Assembly: GCA_965279005.1 (NCBI GenBank)
Contig: CBDIHK010000028.1
Span: forward strand, 186,001-250,000
DNA: 64,000 nucleotides
Direction of reading: 5' to 3'
Source of the DNA: Planctobacterium sp965279005
Lineage (GTDB): Bacteria > Pseudomonadota > Gammaproteobacteria > Enterobacterales > Alteromonadaceae
Numbering within the stretch: the stretch's first letter is position 1; every line of letters starts with the position of its first letter. Under the pieces are notes generated by a model. It ran no database searches. It was not told where the DNA came from and saw only the letters and a program-made list of their open reading frames with translations. Both the position numbers and the translations under genes were made by a program. Shown here in pieces: positions 54,540 through 63,281 of the stretch.

Positions 54540-55073
54540 TTATTCCCAGTGCAGAACCAGCTTGCGTACAGAGATAGTTATATCTTTTGGCACTTTTTTG
54601 GACGCATCTAGTTTTAGTGTGCGAATGGGTATTAGGGTGACGTGCCTGAAGTTCTCCGCCATTTCCTGTTTGATAACCCGAATGGCGTGTTCACTGTTCA
54701 CCATGGTGTCTTGGAGCACGGTAAATTTGTCAATATCCATATAGGGATCACGCAAGCGAAGGGTTTCGTCAAACTCATAATATTCGAGCTTACCTTTGAT
54801 TACCGTCCTGGCAATGAGCATTTTGCCTTCTTTGGCGGTGCTCACCAGCACCACCAGTTTCACGCTTTGATCCAAGACGTTTATATCAATGCGCGGCCCA
54901 AAGAAAGTGGCTGTGACCCCCTTGAATGTCTTCACTCGGGGGAATTCCTTTTCTAGATGCGCATTGATCATTTCTTGCGTGACATTGTCCTGCTTGGAAA
55001 ATGGATTGGCATGGCTAATACAAGCCACAAAGAACAGGGTCAAAAAGCTCCAGCGTATTGATGCACTGCGCAT
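54540..55073 (-). CDS. DUF1439-like exported protein (YceB-like)
   Basis: A 177-residue product. ATG 55073 follows GGAG by eight bases and starts a signal peptide (RWSFLTLFFVACISHANP). The mature part, with VTQEMINAHLEKEFPRVKTF and GPRIDINVL..., resembles the lipid-binding-like DUF1439/YceB proteins. A lipobox is not clear (VACISH), so it may be periplasmic rather than lipidated. The function is unknown. Confidence 0.68.
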   Translation of the reverse strand: MRSASIRWSFLTLFFVACISHANPFSKQDNVTQEMINAHLEKEFPRVKTFKGVTATFFGPRIDINVLDQSVKLVVLVSTAKEGKMLIARTVIKGKLEYYEFDETLRLRDPYMDIDKFTVLQDTMVNSEHAIRVIKQEMAENFRHVTLIPIRTLKLDASKKVPKDITISVRKLVLHWE

Positions 55074-55267
55074 CGACAATTCTCCTAATGTAATTTGGCG
55101 TATGTTAAATTTGTACCGAAAAGGCGCTAAATCGCACCCCTTTACTGCAAGTATAGACGCAGCTTGGGCGCGATAAGTCACAATTTTTGCTGCGGATATA
55201 AATTATTTTTTGCGGATGTTTATACCAATACCCTTAGGTATGTCTTGTTTTAGGGTTTAAAAAACGA

Positions 55268-56350
55268 TTACTTGTAGTGCACTTCCAAGTCAACCTCAGG
55301 CGGTTTGCTATGCTCCTTCGGTTTGTCTGATTGGGTACCTTTCAATAACCGTCCCAAAATGTCTGAACCAGTAATGATCCGCGGTGTCTCGGTCCAGACC
55401 AGGACGACGTCGACCTCAATATCACCATCGTGATCCTTGTCGAGTGACTCGGTGGATTTCAAATGCAAAATCACATCACCCAAAGTCGTCTCGGGATCCT
55501 TCACCACCAATGGCCGGTAACAGTAGTCGTAGATTTCAAATGGTTTGTCATGCTCCAGCAACGCTGCCCGGAGCAGGCCATCGGAATCCGCAATGAGCAG
55601 TGGTTCACCTTTTTCATTGGCCAACACCACCCATTTGCGCCCGCTGCGGTTGATTGCCTTGAGGAGGTCGTCATTGGCATCCCGTTGAAACGCTGGCAGC
55701 TGCGGAAAATCCACTTTGGTTGGCAGCTTGATGATGGACAAAGGGTCAACCAGCTCCCCTTCTTCAGTCACTTTAATATCATCAATGGTAAGGAAGTTAA
55801 CGGCGCCAATCCCCTCCAGCCGGTCTACTTCAGCTCCTTCCGCTTCAACGTGTTTGCGTAAAATGCTTTTCAAATCATTTTCCCTCAGGTAGTCAATGCC
55901 CTCTTTGCCCAACCAGGCATCCAGCGCTTTGGCAGAGGGTTTTGCCACCGGATACAACAAGAATTGGTAAAAGCGTAAAACGGGGGATAACAGTGACGCC
56001 ATTTTCATTGCATTCCTGGAAAAATAGGCCTGGGGCAGTATCTCGCCAAACAAGGTGATAAACACGGTTGAAAAGGCAAAAGCCATTAGCCCCACCATTA
56101 CGGAATCGGAAAGCAAGGTAAGCAGCACATTAATACCCACGTTCCCCCAAAGGATCGTTGCCAGAAGAAAATTAGAGTCTTGCCGCAGTTCCAATATCTG
56201 GTTTGCTTCTGCCACGCCTTGGGACACGTCCACTTCCAGCTGCAGCCTACTTAGGCTAAAAAATGCAAGGTTGAGCCCTGAAAACATTGCTGACTGCGAT
56301 AAGCAGAAAAAAATACCAATCCAAATTACTAAATCAGTGTTCACAGCCAT
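55268..56350 (-). CDS. CNNM/DUF21-family membrane protein
   Basis: This 360-residue protein begins with the DUF21 transmembrane domain (SAMFSGLNLAFFSLSRLQLEVDVSQG, then FSTVFITLFGEILPQAYFSRNA). After it comes a degenerate CBS-like cytoplasmic region and a charged tail. It differs from CorC/HlyC relatives in lacking the CorC C-terminal domain. CNNM/CorC proteins handle Mg2+ or other divalent cations; transport or regulation here is inferred. The ATG lacks a good ribosome site. Confidence 0.84.
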   Translation of the reverse strand: MAVNTDLVIWIGIFFCLSQSAMFSGLNLAFFSLSRLQLEVDVSQGVAEANQILELRQDSNFLLATILWGNVGINVLLTLLSDSVMVGLMAFAFSTVFITLFGEILPQAYFSRNAMKMASLLSPVLRFYQFLLYPVAKPSAKALDAWLGKEGIDYLRENDLKSILRKHVEAEGAEVDRLEGIGAVNFLTIDDIKVTEEGELVDPLSIIKLPTKVDFPQLPAFQRDANDDLLKAINRSGRKWVVLANEKGEPLLIADSDGLLRAALLEHDKPFEIYDYCYRPLVVKDPETTLGDVILHLKSTESLDKDHDGDIEVDVVLVWTETPRIITGSDILGRLLKGTQSDKPKEHSKPPEVDLEVHYK

Positions 56351-56431
56351 ATGGGAAAAATCCAGTTAAAATATTATTGACGTTAGTCGTTACCGAAAAG
56401 TCACACTATACAGCGACAATCTTCCTATAGT

Positions 56432-58075
56432 TTACCCTGCCACAACCAGTAACCCTGATAACTTGTCGGTATCGCGGTAAGTCTTGCGTAGCAAGCGGGT
56501 GAACCGCTTGAGTGTGTCTAGGTAGTCCATGGCCAGGCGCATTTCGGTGACGGAACAGTCACCTGATTTGACCGCATCCAATAACGCAGCACTTGCCTTG
56601 TCAGCCTGGAGGTTTAAATCACTTACCCAGTGTTTACTAAACCTGTGCTGATCCGCTTCCCGTAACCGGCCATCCGCTTGCCCAGCAGCGGCGGAAGCCG
56701 ATAATATAGGTTGACCCGCCGCCTTCCTTAACCTGAGCAGCAATTCTTTGAAATGATGTTTCGCTGGTGCCAATAGCTGTGCGATTTTTGCGGGATGAGC
56801 CTGTGCCTGGCCGAGGCCTTGCTGCAACTGCAATAAACTATCCAGGCGTTGGCTTTGTTTAATGGCCAGGCTCAATGCCTCCGCAGGTACATCAGACATG
56901 GGCTGGCGCAATGCGGTAACGAGGAAATCTTCCAGCTGGGACAGGTTCTTTGATAGTTGCGCCCCTTCTCGCTGGGTTTCGCTAGCGATGCCTTTTAGGG
57001 CAAGCTGTTCCAATTCAGTGCGCTGGTATTGCAACTCAAGCAATGCCGACTTTGCAGCCAAAGGTGGCATAGTCACTATGGTAGGGTCGACGTATTTTAG
57101 CTGAGCACTTTGTTCCAGTTTAACAAAGCGCTTGTTTAGGAAACGGGTGATAGCGGGTTCCATTGGCACCATGAGTAACACCCCCACAAGGTTAAACAGG
57201 GTGTGGTAGATAGCCAACCAAAATGCAGCATTGCCGCCCATGAGTTTCTGCTCATAGGCCACGCTGAATACCTCAGATACCAGGGGGAGCAACAACAAGG
57301 CCGCCAGTCCAGCTACCAAATTGAATACAACGTGCACCCAGGCCACCCGCTTGGCATTAGCGGTGGCACCGATAGTGGCCAGCAGCGCAGTCGATGTAGT
57401 TCCCACATTGGCACCAATGACTGCAGCTGCGCCAAGCGAAAGTGGTATCGTGCCTGCATTTACCAAAGTCAGTATCATCGCCATGGAGGCGCTGGAAGAT
57501 TGCATGACTACGGTCATTAGCACGCCAATCGCAATAAACAGGGTAATATGCCAAAGGTCAAAATGGCCTTTGTCGATAAAGGTAAAATTACCCTGATGGT
57601 CAGCCAGCGCCGATTGCAACAGGTTTAGCCCTACAAATAACAAGCCAAAGCCTGCAAGGGCACCACCGATAGCTTTAGCCCTCGGGGATTTACCCAGGAT
57701 ATGCAGGAACGCACCAAGGCCTACCAAAGGCAGGGCAAAGGCTTCCACTTTGATCTTGAAACCCACTAGGGCCACGATCCAGCCGGTCATGGTGGTGCCG
57801 ACATTGCTGCCAAAGACCACCCAGGCAGATTGCCCCATAGAAAGCAAACCAGCATTGGCAAAACCAATGGTAGCCACAGTCACTACGCTGGAAGACTGCA
57901 CCAACGCGGTCAAGGAAAACCCCGATAGGAAGCCACGCTTTTTGGTGTTGGTACCTGCCTTGAGGTACTGCTCCAACCTTGCCCCCGCAGACTGTTTAAG
58001 TCCATCGGTCAAGTGCATCATACCCAATAAAAATAGGCCTATACCGCCTAGTAGTGTGCCGAGTGCCAATATCAT
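56432..58075 (-). CDS. Na+/phosphate cotransporter family protein with PhoU-like tail
   Basis: The first 310 residues of this 547-residue protein carry the two inverted Na/Pi-cotransporter repeats with QSSS motifs (ALVQSSSVVTVATIGFANAGLL; VVMQSSSASMAMILTLVNAG). The C-terminal 220 residues are helical and PhoU-like. This matches the NptA/YjbB class, inner-membrane phosphate transporters or exporters. It starts 30 bases after the MlaC-like gene. The ion and direction are inferred. Confidence 0.88.
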   Translation of the reverse strand: MILALGTLLGGIGLFLLGMMHLTDGLKQSAGARLEQYLKAGTNTKKRGFLSGFSLTALVQSSSVVTVATIGFANAGLLSMGQSAWVVFGSNVGTTMTGWIVALVGFKIKVEAFALPLVGLGAFLHILGKSPRAKAIGGALAGFGLLFVGLNLLQSALADHQGNFTFIDKGHFDLWHITLFIAIGVLMTVVMQSSSASMAMILTLVNAGTIPLSLGAAAVIGANVGTTSTALLATIGATANAKRVAWVHVVFNLVAGLAALLLLPLVSEVFSVAYEQKLMGGNAAFWLAIYHTLFNLVGVLLMVPMEPAITRFLNKRFVKLEQSAQLKYVDPTIVTMPPLAAKSALLELQYQRTELEQLALKGIASETQREGAQLSKNLSQLEDFLVTALRQPMSDVPAEALSLAIKQSQRLDSLLQLQQGLGQAQAHPAKIAQLLAPAKHHFKELLLRLRKAAGQPILSASAAAGQADGRLREADQHRFSKHWVSDLNLQADKASAALLDAVKSGDCSVTEMRLAMDYLDTLKRFTRLLRKTYRDTDKLSGLLVVAG

Positions 58076-58105
58076 AGGTGTATCTTCCGCAAGGCTATGC
58101 TTCTG

Positions 58106-58768
58106 CTATTCCAATGTTCCAGCTTCTGTTTGCCCTGACCGGCTTTGCAGCAGAGTAGTCAGCGCTGGAACCCCGTCTTTCCTTAATAGTGTAGCAAATT
58201 CTGCCCGTTTGCTTTGCAACAGGCTGACACCTTCAACCACCATATCATAGGCCTTCCATTGGCCTGATTTATTGCGCCGCACCTTAAAAACCAGCTGGAT
58301 GTCGGGTTTACCTTGTTCTTTTACCAAGGCCTTGATGGCCACGGCATTTTGATCTGTAACGTCCCTAGGGGGCAACAGCACCACTTCCTGTTGCTGGTAA
58401 TATTCAAGCGCACTGGCGTAGCTTCCCACTAGATAGCTTTTGAAGACTTCAAGGTATTCAGCCAAGACTTCCCGGTCTGTACCCTTTGCATGGTTGCCCA
58501 ATACTGATAGGCCAAAATAGGCATGGTCTACATGGGGCATCAGTTCCTGCAATACAATGCGCTCCAATACGCGGTTATCGGGTTGCTGGGTTGCCTGCTC
58601 TTCGCGGATACGCGCAAATGTCTTGGTCATGACAGCATCAACCATCTGATGGGGATCTGTTCCCGTTTCTGTCGCCAACGCACTGGTCATAGCGATTCCA
58701 TTAAGTATAGTGAACACAGCCGCAAACATAGCAATTAACGACCTCTTTAAGTTTGTGAAATATCTCAT
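58106..58768 (-). CDS. MlaC/Ttg2D-like periplasmic protein
   Basis: This 220-residue protein has a signal peptide (RSLIAMFAAVFTILNGIAMTSALA). The MlaC-type fold follows: LERIVLQELMPHVDHAYFGLSVLG, then YLEVFKSYLVGSYASALEYYQQQEVVLLPP and GQWKAYDMVVEGVSLLQSKRAEFATLLRK. MlaC carries phospholipids between membranes, but the mlaFEDB genes are absent here, so this may be a stand-alone relative. ATG 58768 is preferred; a GTG at 58777 is also in frame. Confidence 0.83.
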   Translation of the reverse strand: MRYFTNLKRSLIAMFAAVFTILNGIAMTSALATETGTDPHQMVDAVMTKTFARIREEQATQQPDNRVLERIVLQELMPHVDHAYFGLSVLGNHAKGTDREVLAEYLEVFKSYLVGSYASALEYYQQQEVVLLPPRDVTDQNAVAIKALVKEQGKPDIQLVFKVRRNKSGQWKAYDMVVEGVSLLQSKRAEFATLLRKDGVPALTTLLQSRSGQTEAGTLE

Positions 58769-58786
58769 TTTGTTCACCGAATATGG

Positions 58787-59182
58787 CTATTGCTGTACCT
58801 CTGGGCTCTGGTGCAAATAGAGCCGGAATTCAAAACCTTTAACCTGCTTAAGCTTGATGCGGATCCCATAGTCCTGGCCATCTCCATCGGTCAAGATTTG
58901 TGCGTTCCTAATCCTCAGCAGCAGTGGCCGCTTATCTTCTTGAACTTGGATTTGTACAGTGACCTGATCCGTGTTGTAGCGAGCCAGCCCAGGTATAGCA
59001 ATATCAATAACGCGAAGATCCAATTCGCTTTTAGCGGCTATAACTTCTGCCCCTAGTTGTTTACCAGAACTACCGGCCTCGTCACTGAGCCAGCCGGTCT
59101 TAACCTGCTGCAATGAGCCAAAGCTCGCAGAACTGAATAATATAAACGCCAACAAGGCTGTAACGACTTTTTTTGTGCACAT
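58787..59182 (-). CDS. Small exported protein of unknown function
   Basis: This 131-residue product begins with a signal peptide (KVVTALLAFILFSSASFG). The beta-rich remainder has no recognised motif. GGAGA precedes the ATG. It is upstream of the MlaC-like gene by ten bases, so a joint periplasmic role is plausible. The function is unknown. Confidence 0.65.
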   Translation of the reverse strand: MCTKKVVTALLAFILFSSASFGSLQQVKTGWLSDEAGSSGKQLGAEVIAAKSELDLRVIDIAIPGLARYNTDQVTVQIQVQEDKRPLLLRIRNAQILTDGDGQDYGIRIKLKQVKGFEFRLYLHQSPEVQQ

Positions 59183-59443
59183 GGCACTATTCTCCTTGGT
59201 CAGGCGATAGGCCTGGGTTCTATTTAGGGGTATAGACTGCGCTTGTACCTATGGAGTCACAAATTGCTCAAGAAAATTAAAAAACTTTCCACCCCAGCAA
59301 GGCTCCTTCTTATTGCTGGAGAAGAATGGTTTGCGTGCTAAAAGCAGTACCTATGGGTAGTTCGCAAACCAACGCTGTGCTTGATGAGCCGCCTAAAATA
59401 GACGATGCTGTATTTAACAATGCGACCAAACATTTTTTAGCAA

Positions 59444-60262
59444 ATGGCAGAAAATCTGATTTCACAAGCAATAGGAGCAGACCTGGCGCCTTCTGACTGG
59501 TGGGGCGAACGCCACCTGCAGCTCGAACAAAAAGTAAGTTGGGACTTGGGTTCCCTGGTGATCAATATCACCCGTCTTGATAGTGAGTACGACATTCATT
59601 TTAGCTACACGGGAAAACCAAGTGGGTCTCCCAGCTTGGACAACAACCTGCAGCTGGGGGCCGGCGAAGGCGAAAAGCTGCGTTTTGCCTGCGAAAAAAC
59701 GCTAGGCAAAGTCAAGTTGCAACCCACGATGGCGGACAGGCCAGTCGTGGCAAGGCCAATTGATCCGGTGCTGTTACTACCTAATCAGAAAACCACCCTT
59801 TATATCAGCACGCCTATTTGGATTGCCGTGTATTTGGATGACAATGAAATACCTGCCTTGGATATCCCGGTGATAGAGATTACCTCTACCTGGTTTGGCC
59901 CCTCTCCCAGGGTAGGTGAACTGTGCTACGGCGGCAAAATTGCCGCTTACAGCAGCTATGAGAAATTAGTAGCCAATGGCTGCGTTGCAACATTGCCCAT
60001 CGTTGTGCAAAACCAAAACGATGAAATACTTAAGTTGGAGCGGATCAATATCCCGGTTCCATACCTCGACCTATTGCACTCTGGGACAATGGGGTTTTGG
60101 ATGCAGGGAATAGAGCTAATACGCGAGCATGACAAGAAAGACAGCAAGGTACGTATGCTAAAAGGAACCAGGCAAGGGCTGGGCGAACTAACCAAAGTCT
60201 CGGCATCACGCAAACACGCCAATAGCATTATTAGCAAAACCTTCGATTCCCTTTTCGGGTAA
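59444..60262 (+). CDS. DUF432 protein
   Basis: The 272-residue product carries the DUF432 pattern: WWGERHLQLEQKVSWDLGSL near the start, then RPIDPVLLLPNQKTTLYISTPIWI, TWFGPSPRVGELCYG and LERINIPVPYLDL. It is soluble, with no signal peptide. The ATG has no strong ribosome site, and an overlapping upstream frame at 59353-59496 is of uncertain status. An MscS gene follows by 46 bases, a pairing that suggests a regulatory or assembly role for DUF432. The function is unestablished. Confidence 0.75.
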   Translation: MAENLISQAIGADLAPSDWWGERHLQLEQKVSWDLGSLVINITRLDSEYDIHFSYTGKPSGSPSLDNNLQLGAGEGEKLRFACEKTLGKVKLQPTMADRPVVARPIDPVLLLPNQKTTLYISTPIWIAVYLDDNEIPALDIPVIEITSTWFGPSPRVGELCYGGKIAAYSSYEKLVANGCVATLPIVVQNQNDEILKLERINIPVPYLDLLHSGTMGFWMQGIELIREHDKKDSKVRMLKGTRQGLGELTKVSASRKHANSIISKTFDSLFG

Positions 60263-60308
60263 GCGTCCCCCCCCTCCAACACCAGGACAATGACAGGAGC
60301 ATTGATAG

Positions 60309-61154
60309 ATGGAAGCACTTAAGCACATTGAGTTTACGCAATTTGTCTACGCCTTATTGCTGGTACTGGTAGGCGTGCTGTTGGCAAATATGGTCACCAA
60401 AGCGGTAGATCGCTTGCTACACCAAAAGTTCACCCAACACCACCTGCTTATGTTCAGGCGCATCATCTACAACGTTATTTTGGTGCTTTTTGTTGTATCG
60501 GCATTGAACCAGTTGGGCTTCGATCTAGGCGTACTATTAGGGGCGGCCGGGATCCTGTCGGTTGCATTGGGGTTTGCCTCACAAACCTCGGCCGCAAACC
60601 TGATCAGTGGCTTGTTTGTACTCGGCGAAAAAGCCTTCGAGATAGGTGACCTCATCCGGGTAGGTAATGTGACCGGGGAAGTGCTTTCCATTGACCTGCT
60701 ATCGGTGAAAATACGAACCTTTGACAACCTCTATGTGCGCATCCCAAACGAAACTATGATCAAGTCTGAAGTCACGACTTTGACTAAATTTCCAATCCGT
60801 AGGATTGATATCCCTGTAGGCGTTGCCTACAAAGAAGACATAGATACAGTTATTGCGGTACTAAAAGACATTGCCGACAAACACAAGCTGTGTATGGAAG
60901 AGCCGGAACCAGCCGTCTTCGTAAAGGGTTTTGGGGAATCGTCGATCGATTTCCAATTCTCTTTCTATGTTGAGAAGCTCAACTTTATCAAGGTCAAAAA
61001 TGAAATCTTTGCAGATATTAAGACCCGCTTCGACCAGGAAGGCATCGAGATACCATTCCCACATCGTACCATCTATACAGGTGCCGTAACTGATCCCATG
61101 CCGATAAGGATGGTAGATAACGCTAAGAGCAACCAAACAAAAGTGAAGCCATGA
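60309..61154 (+). CDS. MscS-family mechanosensitive channel
   Basis: The full-length protein of 281 residues has three membrane helices and the pore helix ILSVALGFASQTSAANLISGLFVLGEKAFEIGDLIRV. The beta domain (TGEVLSIDLLSVKIRTFDNLYVRIPNE) and the C-terminal cage domain (FGESSIDFQFSFYVE, ...GIEIPFPHRTIY) follow. All MscS parts are present, unlike the shorter protein at 31027-31689. It should open under membrane tension to release osmolytes. The LOG-family gene overlaps its stop (ATGA). Confidence 0.93.
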   Translation: MEALKHIEFTQFVYALLLVLVGVLLANMVTKAVDRLLHQKFTQHHLLMFRRIIYNVILVLFVVSALNQLGFDLGVLLGAAGILSVALGFASQTSAANLISGLFVLGEKAFEIGDLIRVGNVTGEVLSIDLLSVKIRTFDNLYVRIPNETMIKSEVTTLTKFPIRRIDIPVGVAYKEDIDTVIAVLKDIADKHKLCMEEPEPAVFVKGFGESSIDFQFSFYVEKLNFIKVKNEIFADIKTRFDQEGIEIPFPHRTIYTGAVTDPMPIRMVDNAKSNQTKVKP

Positions 61155-62032
61155 AAAAACAAATCAAAAAAGCCGGGCCATTCCCAACTGCGGCGCAGGA
61201 TGTAGCCGACTCGGGTGTGACCAAACAAAGTAACCCTGCTTACAGGCTAGCTTATGACGATGTTGGCTTTTTACTCCGCGATGAGCTTAGGGCGTCTAGG
61301 TTGCAATTGGAATGGCTGAAACCGGAGCTCACGCAGGAAGACTATGGTATCGAGTCAACCGTTGTTATTTTCGGTAGTGCACGCATACCCGATGCAGGTA
61401 CTGCAAAAAAACAACTCAAATCAGCCCAACTTGCACGGGAAAGGCAACCGGAGAACACCGAATTAAAAAACAAGTTTGATGTCGCAAAACAAATCCTGGT
61501 TAACGCCAACTATTACCAACAAGCAAGGCTTCTTGCGAAAAAGATAACTGAGGTATCAATCCAACATGATGGCCGCCATTACGTTGTGGTGACCGGTGGA
61601 GGCCCCGGTATCATGCAGGCCGCCAACCAAGGGGCGGCAGAAGCTGGCGGGATAAGCATTGGCTTAAACATCGTGTTGCCTTTTGAGCAGTCGTTGAACC
61701 CTTTTGTCACGCCTGAGCTTGGATTCCAATTCCATTATTTTGCGATCCGGAAGATGCACTTCTTGAAAAGGGCCCGGGCACTAGTAGCTTGTCCTGGAGG
61801 TTTTGGTACCTTAGATGAATTGTTTGAAACCCTTACCCTCATCCAAACTAAAAAAGTTAAGCCTTTACCCGTGGTACTAATTGGTGAGGCCTTTTGGAAG
61901 ACAGCTGTAGATTTTAACTACCTCACGGCGCAAGGCGTTATTTCGCCTGAAGATCTAGAACTGTTCCACATTGTGGATACGGCAGATGCCGCTTGGCAAA
62001 TACTGAAATCCTCCTGGAGCCTAGGCGACTAA
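61151..62032 (+). CDS. LOG-family (TIGR00730) nucleotide hydrolase
   Basis: The 293-residue Rossmann-fold protein has the VVVTGGGPGIMQAANQGAAEAGG motif and the signature ACPGGFGTLDELFETLTLIQT. These form the active site of LOG phosphoribohydrolases, which split nucleoside monophosphates such as AMP or cytokinin ribotides. An N-terminal segment of about 100 residues is longer than in the smallest members and close to the larger PpnN-like or Mo-binding class. It overlaps the MscS gene by four bases. Confidence 0.88.
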   Translation: MKKQIKKAGPFPTAAQDVADSGVTKQSNPAYRLAYDDVGFLLRDELRASRLQLEWLKPELTQEDYGIESTVVIFGSARIPDAGTAKKQLKSAQLARERQPENTELKNKFDVAKQILVNANYYQQARLLAKKITEVSIQHDGRHYVVVTGGGPGIMQAANQGAAEAGGISIGLNIVLPFEQSLNPFVTPELGFQFHYFAIRKMHFLKRARALVACPGGFGTLDELFETLTLIQTKKVKPLPVVLIGEAFWKTAVDFNYLTAQGVISPEDLELFHIVDTADAAWQILKSSWSLGD

Positions 62033-62049
62033 TTATCCGAATTTGGGCA

Positions 62050-62559
62050 ATGAACCACCGTAGCGAACTGGAAAAAAGGCAATTGGAAAAACGGGCAACC
62101 CTGGCATTTATTCGTGCCTATAAGCATGGTTACAAAAAATCCATTTGTTTCCTTCACCACAATGCGCCGGTTAAGCCAGATGTCACCTGTTCACTTGAAC
62201 ACGAGCAACTAGACTTAGAAATAGCCCATCTATATGGCTCGGAACAAGAAGCAATGCAGCACTTGGGCAGGGATATTCCTCAGGACACCTTGGCTGAACT
62301 TAGGGCGATAAATGGACAACAGGATCCAAAACAACGGCTTGTTGCCTCACTTAACCGGTTGCTGTTTAAGAAGTCTTTAAAATCCTATGATTCGACGCGG
62401 GTTTGGTTGGTGATCTGCAACACCCATCCGTTTTGGCGAGTTGATGCAACTGCGTCCCTAAAAAACGATTTGGAAATTCCCGCTGAGTTTGCATTTGAAC
62501 AAATTTGGCTGGTAAACGATACCACCGGGAAAGATGGTATCGTCAGGCTCTACCCATAA
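62050..62559 (+). CDS. Conserved-looking protein of unknown function
   Basis: This product of about 169 residues is charged at the N-terminus (SELEKRQLEKRATLAFIRAYKHGYKKS). A mixed alpha/beta domain follows, with a few cysteines and histidines and no catalytic motif recognised. ATG 62050 is chosen; the open frame reaches left into the LOG gene. It lies 17 bases after that gene and may share its transcript. The function is unknown. Confidence 0.6.
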   Translation: MNHRSELEKRQLEKRATLAFIRAYKHGYKKSICFLHHNAPVKPDVTCSLEHEQLDLEIAHLYGSEQEAMQHLGRDIPQDTLAELRAINGQQDPKQRLVASLNRLLFKKSLKSYDSTRVWLVICNTHPFWRVDATASLKNDLEIPAEFAFEQIWLVNDTTGKDGIVRLYP

Positions 62560-62628
62560 CTTTGGTAGTGGTTAACCAGCTGGCGTGAAGAGACGTTTGA
62601 GTAACGTGGAACCCTCACCTAGCCGTCC

Positions 62629-62928
62629 CTAAAATTCGTATTCCTGGCCGTTATCCTGTTCGCCTTCCTCATCATCTTCCGGCATGTAGCCTTCAATAAA
62701 TGCCAAGACGTCGTCCAAGGATTCAAAAGTGCGGTATTGGTAGTATTCCAAATCCTCATTGATACAGGCCAATAACTCCGCATCGCGTTGCTCAGATTCG
62801 GAATCAACAACATCGACGCAATACTGGTACAAGTCGTACACATACCTCACGGTCGGTTCCTCCTGCGCAAAGGCAGCGCCAGGAAGTGACAACAACATTG
62901 CCAACATTAGTGCTAAAAGGTGCTTCAT
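62629..62928 (-). CDS. Small acidic exported protein
   Basis: ATG 62928 starts a 99-residue product with a signal peptide (LLALMLAMLLSLPGAAFA). The acidic mature part has two cysteines (YCVDVV, LLACINEDLEYY) and a strongly acidic tail. GGAG lies further upstream than usual. The acid-rich tail could bind Ca2+ or a basic partner. It lies convergent with the gene before it. The function is unknown. Confidence 0.62.
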   Translation of the reverse strand: MKHLLALMLAMLLSLPGAAFAQEEPTVRYVYDLYQYCVDVVDSESEQRDAELLACINEDLEYYQYRTFESLDDVLAFIEGYMPEDDEEGEQDNGQEYEF

Positions 62929-63137
62929 TATTTTAATAACTCCAAAAGTGTCCAAACCACAAACTACGCCTCAAGCAATAGTTTGAAAAACGAAAATTTT
63001 TTATTGGATCCGCAAATATTATTTGTCGTCGGCAAATTGGCTTCAATGCTCGCTATGCTGCCGTAGCTTTCTAAGCACAAAGTGCTCATCCTGGATTTTC
63101 AGGCGGCTGATACCGGTTCCACTAAGTAAAACTGTAC

Positions 63138-63171
63138 TAAAAATCCCTGCCCGGTTAGGCGCCGGCCAGGG
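63138..63171 (-). terminator. Terminator of tamB on the minus strand
   Basis: On the minus strand the stem CCCTGgCCGG/CCGGgCAGGG has one mismatch pair and is followed by ATTTTTAG. It lies 110 bases beyond the tamB stop. The rest of the 62929-63281 gap shows no gene. Confidence 0.8.
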
Positions 63172-63281
63172 CATATGCAATCAGTAAAAACGTAAAAATC
63201 AGACTGCAAGCTATAGATGGAACTCAGGGGTAGGAAGTCACAAGGTCATTAAAAGAATTATTATGAACGGGTATAAGCAGC

